Shown here piece after piece: positions 1 to 6,993 of a DNA stretch of 63,905 nucleotides. Position numbers and translations under genes: made by a program. Each line of letters starts with the position of its first letter. Within the stretch, counting starts at the first letter, position 1. The notes under the pieces were generated by a model. The model did not search any database. It was not told the origin of the DNA and was given only the letters and a program-made list of their open reading frames with translations. The stretch comes from Lachnospiraceae bacterium UBA3282 (GTDB taxonomy: Bacteria > Bacillota > Clostridia > Lachnospirales > Lachnospiraceae), in the NCBI GenBank assembly GCA_002361735.1, contig DETS01000073.1, positions 11,775 through 75,679 on the forward strand, given 5' to 3'.

Positions 1-2331
1 GGAGAAGCCGAAGGTCATCTGGGTTAAGTCGTTCGTACCGAAGGAGAAGAACTCCGCCTCCTCTGCGATCTCGTTTGCCAGAAGCGCCGCACGGGGAATC
101 TCGATCATGGTACCGATGTGGTACCGGATGTCGGAGTTTTTCTCCTTCTTTACAGCCTCAGCCACTTCCACCACGACGTCCTTGACGAATTTCAGCTCTT
201 TCTTCTCGCCGACGAGAGGGATCATGATCTCGGGTACGATATCGTAGCCCTTCTCGTTCTTCACCTCGATCGCCGCTTCCATCACGGCTCTGGTCTGCAT
301 CTTTGCAATTTCGGGATAGGTAACGGCAAGACGACAGCCGCGGTGTCCCATCATCGGGTTGAACTCGTGGAGGGAATCGCAGATCTCCTGCACTTCCTCC
401 GCCGTCATCATCATCTCCACCGCCAGATCGTCGATGTCCGCCTGCTCGGTGGGCACGAACTCATGTAACGGGGGATCGAGGAAACGTATGGTCACGGGTC
501 TGCCCTCCATCACCTCATACAGCGCCTTGAAGTCGCCCTTCTGGAAAGGAATCAAAGCGTTTAATGCCTTTTCTCTCTGTTCCTGCGTCCTTGCCAGAAT
601 CATCTGCCTGATCTTCGGGATTCTGTCGGGCTCGAAGAACATGTGCTCGGTACGGCAAAGACCGATGCCCTCCGCGCCGTACTTCACGGCATTTGCCGCA
701 TCCGCGGGGGTATCCGCATTGGTGCGCACCTGCAGTTTGCGGTATTTGTCCGCCCACTCCATGATGCGTCCGAAGTTTCCGCTTACGGAAGCCTCCACGG
801 TCTTAATATCGCCTTTATAAATCTTTCCGGTGGAGCCGTCCAGCGAAATGTAATCGCCCTCATGGAAGACCTCGCCGCCCAATTCAAATACCTTCTCCTG
901 CTCGTTGATGGCAATTTCGCCGCAGCCGGATACACAAGCCGTACCCATGCCGCGCGCCACAACGGCTGCGTGAGAAGTCATGCCGCCGCGCACGGTGAGG
1001 ATACCTTCCGCCGCGTGCATTCCTTCAATATCCTCGGGAGAAGTCTCAAGACGCACCAGCACGACTCTCTCGCCCTTTTCGTGGGCTTCCTTGGCTTCAT
1101 TGGCGGTGAAATAAACTTTACCTGCCGCCGCGCCGGGAGATGCGGGAAGCGCCTGTCCCACTACCTGTCCCGCCTTTAACGCATCGGGATCAAAGGTCGG
1201 ATGTAAGAGCTGATCCAGCGACTTCGCCTCAATTCGAAGCACTGCCTCCTCGGGCGTGATCTTGCCCTCATCCACTAAATCGCAGGCAATCTGCAGAGCC
1301 GCGGGCGCGGTACGTTTGCCGTTTCTGGTCTGTAAGAAGAAAAGTTTGCCTTCCTCGATGGTAAACTCCATATCCTGCATGTCGCGGTAATGGTCCTCGA
1401 GGCGGTTCGCGATCTCCATAAACTGTTTATAGCACTCGGGAAGATCCTGCTCCAATCTGGTGATGGGCTGGGGTGTCCGGATACCGGCAACCACGTCCTC
1501 ACCCTGCGCATTGATCAGGTACTCGCCGTAAATGCCCTTTGCGCCGGTGGACGGGTTTCTGGTAAAGGCAACGCCTGTGCCGGAGGTATCTCCCATATTA
1601 CCGAATACCATCGCCTGCACGTTTACTGCCGTGCCCCAGTCGCCGGGGATATCGTTCATACGTCTGTAGACAATCGCTCTCTCGTTGTCCCAGGAACGGA
1701 AAACCGCCTTCACCGCCTCCATCAGCTGTACCTTGGGATCCTGCGGGAACTCCTCGCCCTTATTTTCCTTATAGATATTCTTGAAACGGACAATGATCTC
1801 TTTCATATCGTCCGCCGTCAAATCGGTGTCATACTTGACGCCCTTGCTCTCCTTGATCTCGTCCAGAATCCTCTCAAAATAGGATTTCGGAATCTCCATC
1901 ACGACATCCGAGAACATCTGAATAAATCTGCGGTAGGAATCATATGCAAACCGGGGATTTCCGGTCTTAGCGGCAAAGCCCTCCACGGCTGCATCCGTAA
2001 GACCCAAATTCAAGATGGTATCCATCATACCCGGCATGGAAGCTCTCGCGCCGGAACGCACCGATACCAGCAAAGGATTGGCCGTATCGCCGAACTTCTT
2101 GCCCTGCTTTTCCTCCAATCCCGCAAGCGCTGTAAAGATCTGTCCTTTGATCTCCTCGGAGATCTGCCTGCCGTTATTGTAATAATCCGTACAAGCCTCC
2201 GTGGTCACGGTAAAGCCCTGCGGGATCGGCAGACCCAGATTCGTCATCTCCGCCAGGTTAGCGCCCTTACCGCCCAGGAGATTACGCATATCCGCATTCC
2301 CTTCTTCAAACAAATAAACCCATTTCGCCAT
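1..2331 (-). CDS. ppdK: Pyruvate, phosphate dikinase, 3' end cut by window edge
   Basis: Interconverts pyruvate, ATP and phosphate with PEP, AMP and pyrophosphate; in anaerobic Firmicutes it links the bottom of glycolysis to PEP. Translation from the ATG at 2331 begins MAKWVYLFEEGNADM and continues through the N-terminal ATP-grasp segment LLGGKGANLAEM. The phospho-carrier histidine lies in the segment MTSHAAVVARG at about residue 454. The frame is still open at base 1, in the C-terminal PEP/pyruvate barrel (FFSFGTNDLTQMTFGFS), after 777 codons of a family that is usually about 875 residues. It stands alone, with a probable own promoter upstream. Identification is secure; only the 3' end is missing. 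Confidence 0.97.
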   Translation of the reverse strand, partial: MAKWVYLFEEGNADMRNLLGGKGANLAEMTNLGLPIPQGFTVTTEACTDYYNNGRQISEEIKGQIFTALAGLEEKQGKKFGDTANPLLVSVRSGARASMPGMMDTILNLGLTDAAVEGFAAKTGNPRFAYDSYRRFIQMFSDVVMEIPKSYFERILDEIKESKGVKYDTDLTADDMKEIIVRFKNIYKENKGEEFPQDPKVQLMEAVKAVFRSWDNERAIVYRRMNDIPGDWGTAVNVQAMVFGNMGDTSGTGVAFTRNPSTGAKGIYGEYLINAQGEDVVAGIRTPQPITRLEQDLPECYKQFMEIANRLEDHYRDMQDMEFTIEEGKLFFLQTRNGKRTAPAALQIACDLVDEGKITPEEAVLRIEAKSLDQLLHPTFDPDALKAGQVVGQALPASPGAAAGKVYFTANEAKEAHEKGERVVLVRLETSPEDIEGMHAAEGILTVRGGMTSHAAVVARGMGTACVSGCGEIAINEQEKVFELGGEVFHEGDYISLDGSTGKIYKGDIKTVEASVSGNFGRIMEWADKYRKLQVRTNADTPADAANAVKYGAEGIGLCRTEHMFFEPDRIPKIRQMILARTQEQREKALNALIPFQKGDFKALYEVMEGRPVTIRFLDPPLHEFVPTEQADIDDLAVEMMMTAEEVQEICDSLHEFNPMMGHRGCRLAVTYPEIAKMQTRAVMEAAIEVKNEKGYDIVPEIMIPLVGEKKELKFVKDVVVEVAEAVKKEKNSDIRYHIGTMIEIPRAALLANEIAEEAEFFSFGTNDLTQMTFGFS

Positions 2332-2397
2332 ATTGCTCACTACGCTCCTTTCTCCGCCTGCGAATCATCTCTCAAACAAGCTGCTAAGCTAGCATCT

Positions 2398-2403
2398 ATT
2401 TTA
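2398..2403 (-). promoter_or_regulatory. Extended -10 box for ppdK
   Basis: On the minus strand TAAAAT is preceded by TGG, an extended -10 arrangement, in an AT-rich stretch about 70 nt upstream of the ppdK start. No convincing -35 is present; the nearest candidate is a weak GTGTTA at 17 nt. The rest of 2332-2529 shows no ORF and no clear terminator. Confidence 0.4.
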
Positions 2404-2529
2404 CCATATATTTGAAAATTTAACACTGTTTTTTTGAAAATTTTCACAATAAAAAAGACAAATATCCTAAAATATCTGTCAGATTAACGTGTAATGACGC
2501 CGTCCCATCCGCTTAAGGAGTCGAAAACG

Positions 2530-3372
2530 TTACAATCCCTTAACGGCAGCCGGCAGAAAACTGTCAAAAATAAACACATCATATTTGCCCTTGAGCGCCT
2601 GCAGATCCTTTTCACTGCGGATCGTCCACGCGGCGGCAGGATGTCTGTAAAGATGCCTGCAGATCCTTCTGCCCGGCTCCTCGCTGAACTTATAATTGTA
2701 GGCGATGAAGTCGGGTTTGGTCAGAAAATTGAACAGCAGATGCGTCATGGCAAAGTAGAGGACATTCCAGTACTCCCCTTCTTTACGGAAATTTGAGGAG
2801 AGCTGTCCGCGCACCACTTCTCCGTGATGCCTGCGGAACCACCACAGCACCATGGGATTAAAGGATTCGATACAGTAAGCGCCCCGGTAAGCGCGCAAAA
2901 GCCGATCAATGGCGACACAGCCGGAGACATCCGCCGTCTCCGCCTTGATTTCCACGATCAGAGGCACACGACCCCCCACCATCTGCAGCAGATCGGAAAG
3001 TTTCGGGATCCGCTCCTTTGACTGACAGAGGCTATACGCCTGCAGTTCCTCATAAGTGTGGTTCACGACCTTCCCCTCCACACCGCAGATTCTCTCCAAT
3101 GTAAAGTCATGAAAAATAACAGGCACGCCGTCCTTGGTGACCTGCACGTCGAGTTCCATGCCAAGCCCGGCTTCCACTGCTTTTCGGAAGGCTGCCATGG
3201 AGTTTTCCGGCGCATCCCCGGCATTGTCATGCAGCCCTCTGTGGGCAAAATACATCTTCCGGAACAGGGAGGTGTCCGGTCTTTTTAGGATGCGCGGCAT
3301 GATCGCCAGCAGATATAACACGGCAAGCACCGCGGCAGAGCAAAATATGATTTTTATAACCGCCAGAAGCAT
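2530..3372 (-). CDS. Membrane-anchored glycerophosphodiester phosphodiesterase
   Basis: Predicted to hydrolyse glycerophosphodiesters to glycerol-3-phosphate and an alcohol. A single N-terminal hydrophobic segment (about residues 3-26) probably anchors it with the catalytic domain outside. GDPD-family hallmarks are in order: HRG (His44), PEN (Glu56), the metal-binding MELDVQVTKDG (Glu73, Asp75) and FHD (His88). At about 280 residues it is typical. A GTG at 3384 is in frame, but the ATG at 3372 has AAGGTGG eight bases upstream and is preferred. It is followed downstream by the convergent-side gap before ppdK. The substrate (teichoic acid or lipid-derived) cannot be told from sequence. Confidence 0.88.
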   Translation of the reverse strand: MLLAVIKIIFCSAAVLAVLYLLAIMPRILKRPDTSLFRKMYFAHRGLHDNAGDAPENSMAAFRKAVEAGLGMELDVQVTKDGVPVIFHDFTLERICGVEGKVVNHTYEELQAYSLCQSKERIPKLSDLLQMVGGRVPLIVEIKAETADVSGCVAIDRLLRAYRGAYCIESFNPMVLWWFRRHHGEVVRGQLSSNFRKEGEYWNVLYFAMTHLLFNFLTKPDFIAYNYKFSEEPGRRICRHLYRHPAAAWTIRSEKDLQALKGKYDVFIFDSFLPAAVKGL

Positions 3373-3402
3373 CTGAATGTCCACCTTTATCTATTCCTGC
3401 AA

Positions 3403-3543
3403 TCACTCATCTTCTAACATAGACACATAAATATTTCTCAACATTATCAGTTCTTTGTTATCAGGCGAAATCTCCAACGCTCTGCCAATCTGCATAAGGG
3501 TTAAACGAATAAATCCCTGAAATGGTCTGCTTGTCATTTCCAT
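3403..3543 (-). CDS. Very small hypothetical protein (46 aa)
   Basis: A short minus-strand frame reads MEMTSRPFQGFIRL, continues through an Ile/Leu-rich middle and ends SMLEDE. Its composition looks protein-like rather than random. The ATG at 3543 has GAAAGG about 12 bases upstream; a GTG at 3579 would give 58 residues. It lies alone between the adaptor gene and the phosphodiesterase, which would otherwise leave a 219-base gap. It could be a real micro-protein or the tail of a decayed gene. I recognise no family. Confidence 0.4.
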   Translation of the reverse strand: MEMTSRPFQGFIRLTLMQIGRALEISPDNKELIMLRNIYVSMLEDE

Positions 3544-3603
3544 AACAATAGCGCCGCCTTTCTTCCTGCTTTCATACACATTATAGCAAGCTCTCTGATA
3601 TTT

Positions 3604-4935
3604 TCAAGTGCCATCCGCCAGTCTCACCACATCCCCCTTTTTCACTTCTTTTGTGGAAGATTCCAGAATCAGGCTTTCACTGCTGACCGCCCCTTCGATT
3701 GCCGCCAGTCTGTCGTTTTTATCCACCACGCTGATCGTGATTTCCTCCACATAATACTCCGTGCCAAGGATGCCCTCCCGTTCATTGACCACATACACAA
3801 AATACCTGCCGTTCGCCTCGTGCAGCGCCATCAGTGATATACAAGAAGGATGCTTTTCTCCCGTTTTCGAGCAGGTCAGTTTCCCGGAAAGTCCCGGCAC
3901 GCCCGTATCTTCCGGCAGCTTTACGATTGCCGTGTAGGTGCCCGGCATATTCTCGTTTTCCTGTAAATAATCCACCTTGGCGTCGATTTTCCTGCGACCA
4001 TCCAATTCCAGTTTCACATCGTCTCCAAGGTTTACATAACTTTTATCTTCTTTGGAAAGCGAAACACTGAACTGACAGGGCACAGCCTCGTCCGCCACCA
4101 GAAAAGATGCCGTGTCAGGCACTCTGCCGCCCGCCTGCACGTAAACGTCCGTCACCGTCCCTGCCATGGGCGCCGTGATCTTTCCTTCCTGCGCAAGCAC
4201 CTCGCGGTAAGCCGCGATCTTCTCCTGCACTGCCGCCAGTTCGGTTCGATAGACCGCCAGCGTCGCATCGGCGTCATCCTCCTGCAAAACATCCTCCACC
4301 TTGCGGCCCGCATCCTTCATCGTATTCTCGCGGTTCCATTTCGCGTCCGCTTCCGCATAGGCGGCTGCCTGTAATTCCCGCTTCAGGCGTTCCTCTTCCT
4401 CGCTGCCGTTTCCTTTGCTCTCGTCCGGCAGTTCTTCGAGCGCCTTTTCCGCCTGTACGACTTCTTCGGCCGCCCTTCCCACCAGGGTATCCTGATACCG
4501 CGCCAACGCATCGTAGTCCTCTCTGGCCCTGACTTCCTCAAGTGCCTTCTGGCTCTGCGCCAGTTCCTTATTATGGACGATGGTATCTATTTGAAGCTGC
4601 GTCTTTGCAGCGGACAATTCCTGCTCTTCCATGATCTGCTTTAGATCCTCCAAATCGACGGTAAACAGAACATCTCCTTCTTCCACCTTATCCCCCATAT
4701 GCACCAAAAGCGCCTCCACCCGCAGACCGCTTAAAGCCGTGATCGGAATCTTTGCGCCCGCTTCCACGATGCCTTCCGCCTCCACGATGTGTTCGATATA
4801 TTTAGAATCCGCGCGGGTCGTCGAAACCATGGGCAGCTGAGAAACATAGATGCTTTTCGATATCAGCGTACACAGCCACATAAAGACCATAAATACCGCC
4901 AGTCCCGCGATGATCTTTTTTCTTCGTTTCTCCAT
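3604..4935 (-). CDS. HlyD-like membrane fusion/adaptor protein
   Basis: A 443-residue adaptor with one N-terminal membrane segment (about residues 8-28). Next come a biotinyl-lipoyl-like half (IVEAGAKIPITALSGLRV), a long charged coiled-coil hairpin rich in Glu, Ala and Lys (about 95-240), the second lipoyl half (GKITAPMAGTVTDVYVQAG) and beta-barrel domains to the C-terminus. This is the domain order of HlyD/MacA-type periplasmic adaptors; in Gram-positives such proteins act at the outer face of the membrane with ABC exporters. No exporter of the MacB type is beside it: the upstream neighbours are sugar-import permeases, separated by a structured 96-nt repeat. Its partner is therefore unknown. 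Confidence 0.85.
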   Translation of the reverse strand: MEKRRKKIIAGLAVFMVFMWLCTLISKSIYVSQLPMVSTTRADSKYIEHIVEAEGIVEAGAKIPITALSGLRVEALLVHMGDKVEEGDVLFTVDLEDLKQIMEEQELSAAKTQLQIDTIVHNKELAQSQKALEEVRAREDYDALARYQDTLVGRAAEEVVQAEKALEELPDESKGNGSEEEERLKRELQAAAYAEADAKWNRENTMKDAGRKVEDVLQEDDADATLAVYRTELAAVQEKIAAYREVLAQEGKITAPMAGTVTDVYVQAGGRVPDTASFLVADEAVPCQFSVSLSKEDKSYVNLGDDVKLELDGRRKIDAKVDYLQENENMPGTYTAIVKLPEDTGVPGLSGKLTCSKTGEKHPSCISLMALHEANGRYFVYVVNEREGILGTEYYVEEITISVVDKNDRLAAIEGAVSSESLILESSTKEVKKGDVVRLADGT

Positions 4936-4978
4936 GTTCTTCTCCTTTTTAACAGCTTATTCATATACAATTTTGCGC

Positions 4979-5074
4979 AGAGAATGTCCTCTTTTGGGAC
5001 ATTCTCTCAGACAAAACATAGAACTTCTTGGCGTTCCGTCCAATGGCGGAACGTCTTTAGAAGTTCTTTTTGTC
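4979..5074. repeat. Structured 96-nt intercistronic repeat, copy 1
   Basis: Two hairpins. The first is an 11-bp stem, AGAGAATGTCC (4979-4989) with GGACATTCTCT (4997-5007). The second is long: GACAAAA (5010-5016) with TTTTGTC (5068-5074), a 3-nt bulge, AGAACTTCT (5020-5028) with AGAAGTTCT (5059-5067), an internal loop, then CGTTCCG (5032-5038) with CGGAACG (5047-5053) around the loop TCCAATGG. It begins exactly at the stop codon of the permease gene and ends before the adaptor gene. Copy 2 at 34650-34745 has the same fold with compensatory base changes. Which strand is functional is not shown, but both copies sit between minus-strand genes. Confidence 0.9.
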
Positions 5075-5946
5075 TATTCTTTGAGTCCCGAATATATGAT
5101 CCCCTGCTCCAGATAGTCCTGCCCCAGCACAAACACAAAGGCTGCCGGAATCAACGTAATCAAGGAAGCACAGAGCGCAAATCCCGCCTGCATCCAGGAA
5201 ATCTCCGGCAGATACAACGACAGCGGCCACAGCGCCTTATCCTCCAGAAACGCCAGCGGCTGCTCCATCAGGTTCCAATATTCCAAAAACCCTAACACCA
5301 GGGCAGACAATATTCCGCTTTTCCCCAAAGGAAGCCCTATTGTGATAAAAATCCGCAATTCTCCCGCCCCGTCAATGCGGGCTGCTTCAAAGAGCTGCGG
5401 CGGCAGTGCACGAAATCCCCCGTAAGCCAAAAAAATCGGAAAGGTGGAAAACACCGCCGGTAAAATGATGGCGGCATGGGTATTCATCAATGAAAACCGA
5501 TCCAACACCAGATAGCTTGACAACATCGTCACCTGAAAGGGTAAAAGCATCAGCACCACATAAAGGGCAAAGAGCGCCCGGCTGCCTCTGACCTGATAGG
5601 CCGCAAATGCCCACGCCGCAGGCACGCCCACGATCATCTGTCCGACCAAAATACAGACCACCAGCTTCACCGAGTTCCAAAACAGCACAAAGAAAGACGG
5701 CGTCTGAAAAAGCAGCCTGCCGAAATGTGCAAAGGTAGGATACTCCGGCATCAACTTCCACTGAATAAATCCTTCGCCCCCGCCAAACGCGGGGAGCAAA
5801 TACGCCTTCATCTCCAGGCTGTCCATCACCGACCCTGTCAAAAGCAGCAGCAACGGAAAGCAGATCAGCACCGCCGGAAGCAGCAGCAAAGCTACCGTCA
5901 TATACTTTTTTATGATATGATATACGTTCTTTCTAATCCTCGGCAT
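5074..5946 (-). CDS. Sugar-type ABC transporter permease, MalG/UgpE-like
   Basis: A 290-residue integral membrane protein with about six hydrophobic segments. The CUT1 permease loop that docks the ATPase is visible as EAARIDGAGELRIFITIGLP (about residue 187). N-terminal residues 17-37 form the first membrane span. It follows the MalF-like permease by 18 bases, so the two form the usual heterodimeric import channel. Substrate specificity cannot be read from it; in this family it comes from the binding protein. No ATPase gene is present in the cluster, so a shared MsmX-type ATPase from elsewhere would be needed. Confidence 0.92.
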   Translation of the reverse strand: MPRIRKNVYHIIKKYMTVALLLLPAVLICFPLLLLLTGSVMDSLEMKAYLLPAFGGGEGFIQWKLMPEYPTFAHFGRLLFQTPSFFVLFWNSVKLVVCILVGQMIVGVPAAWAFAAYQVRGSRALFALYVVLMLLPFQVTMLSSYLVLDRFSLMNTHAAIILPAVFSTFPIFLAYGGFRALPPQLFEAARIDGAGELRIFITIGLPLGKSGILSALVLGFLEYWNLMEQPLAFLEDKALWPLSLYLPEISWMQAGFALCASLITLIPAAFVFVLGQDYLEQGIIYSGLKE

Positions 5947-5964
5947 CCCACAGCCCTCTTTCTT

Positions 5965-6897
5965 TTACTCCGCCCTGTCCCAAAACCTCTGCAGCAGCAT
6001 GATCGCCCCGAACAGCACAACGCCCACACAGACCGCCGCCGCTGCCATCTTATCAAACTCCATATTCACGAACCAGTTATTGAACAAATGCTGCAGCAGA
6101 TAGATATCCTCCTGCGGATAGGATCCCGCCACCAGATAGGCTTCCCTGTAAATCTTAAAAGAATTTAAAAAAGACAAAATCACAATCGTATAAAAACTGC
6201 CCTTTAAGTTTGGCAGAATGATATAACGGATGCACTTCCACCGCCCTGCACCGTCCACTTTTGCCGCCTCCAGAAACTCATTGGGAATCGCCAGGATACC
6301 GGCCAGCCACAGTACCACCGTATAGCCGGTATTCTTCCACAGGTAACTTGCCACCAGCACCCAAAAGGAAGCGCCCGTCCCCAGATAATCAATGCTCACG
6401 CATCCCCACAGCCCTGTCAGTTCTCCCAGCCTTGTGAGAAATAAATTTAGGAAACCCTGCCTGTAAAACACCATCTTCCAGACCAGCACGATCGTCGCCG
6501 TAGGCATGGCAAGCGGAAACAGATAGACGGACTTGATCAGCCCCGCCTCCTTCATGACGCTCAAGGGAAAGGCAACAAGCAGCCCTGCCAGTACTAACAG
6601 CGGAATGCAGACCACCGTAAAGCGGGCGGTATTTTTGACCGCCAGCAGAAACGCCTGGTTGTGAAAAATCACACTGTAATTTTTGACGCCCATAAAATCG
6701 CCCGTGACCGCCGTGCGAAAGGAGCGGTTGACCACATCCAGAAACGGCAGGAGCACAAAGAGCGTCACCCCCGCAAGACTCGGCAGCAGAAAGAACAGGA
6801 AAGTGCGCAGCCTTCGCCGGCTCTTTTTTCCTCCTGCCGCTATGGTCGGTATTTTTAAGTTATGTAAACCCATTTCCTTTCGCGTTGTTCCGCTCAT
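5965..6897 (-). CDS. Sugar-type ABC transporter permease, MalF/UgpA-like
   Basis: About 310 residues with six predicted membrane spans. The ATPase-docking loop is EAAKVDGAGRWKCIRYIILP (about residue 215). The positively charged run KKSRRRLR before the first span suits a cytoplasmic N-terminus. The ATG at 6897 is chosen; a TTG at 6906 is also in frame and is closer to the GGGAGAG site, so the exact start is uncertain. It is the first permease after the three large lipoproteins and pairs with the MalG-like gene downstream. The DNA around its start resembles a stretch at 15463-15490. Confidence 0.9.
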   Translation of the reverse strand: MSGTTRKEMGLHNLKIPTIAAGGKKSRRRLRTFLFFLLPSLAGVTLFVLLPFLDVVNRSFRTAVTGDFMGVKNYSVIFHNQAFLLAVKNTARFTVVCIPLLVLAGLLVAFPLSVMKEAGLIKSVYLFPLAMPTATIVLVWKMVFYRQGFLNLFLTRLGELTGLWGCVSIDYLGTGASFWVLVASYLWKNTGYTVVLWLAGILAIPNEFLEAAKVDGAGRWKCIRYIILPNLKGSFYTIVILSFLNSFKIYREAYLVAGSYPQEDIYLLQHLFNNWFVNMEFDKMAAAAVCVGVVLFGAIMLLQRFWDRAE

Positions 6898-6902
6898 TTC
6901 CG

Positions 6903-6930
6903 CCAAAACTCTCCCACTATAGTATAGTAT
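6903..6930 (-). repeat. 28-nt sequence shared with 15463-15490
   Basis: Plus-strand CCAAAACTCTCC followed by GTATAGT matches the stretch at 15463-15490; most differences between are transitions. Here it covers the translation start of the MalF-like permease. In the other copy it lies inside the 52-residue protein gene, where the same frame encodes LYHNRRVL (here LYYSGRVL). It may be a duplicated start region. Confidence 0.45.
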
Positions 6931-6951
6931 TTTGCTCTTTACACAACATCG

Positions 6952-6983
6952 ATGCAGAGAATGCTGTTCTCTGGTATTCTCGC
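6952..6983. repeat. Degenerate small hairpin resembling the 96-nt repeat
   Basis: ATGCAGAGAATGC at 6952-6964 also occurs exactly at 34611-34623, next to copy 2 of the 96-nt element. Here GAGAATGC can pair with GTATTCTC (one G-T pair), giving a weaker version of the first hairpin, and no second hairpin follows. It lies between two minus-strand genes, as the full copies do. Confidence 0.35.
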
Positions 6984-6993
6984 ATTGGCACTG

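Noticed and set aside
1390..2415. A 341-codon plus-strand open frame opposite ppdK, and a similar 469-codon frame at 18914-20323 opposite the hybrid kinase
   Set aside because: Both are codon-bias shadows of secure genes and show no recognisable motif or ribosome site.
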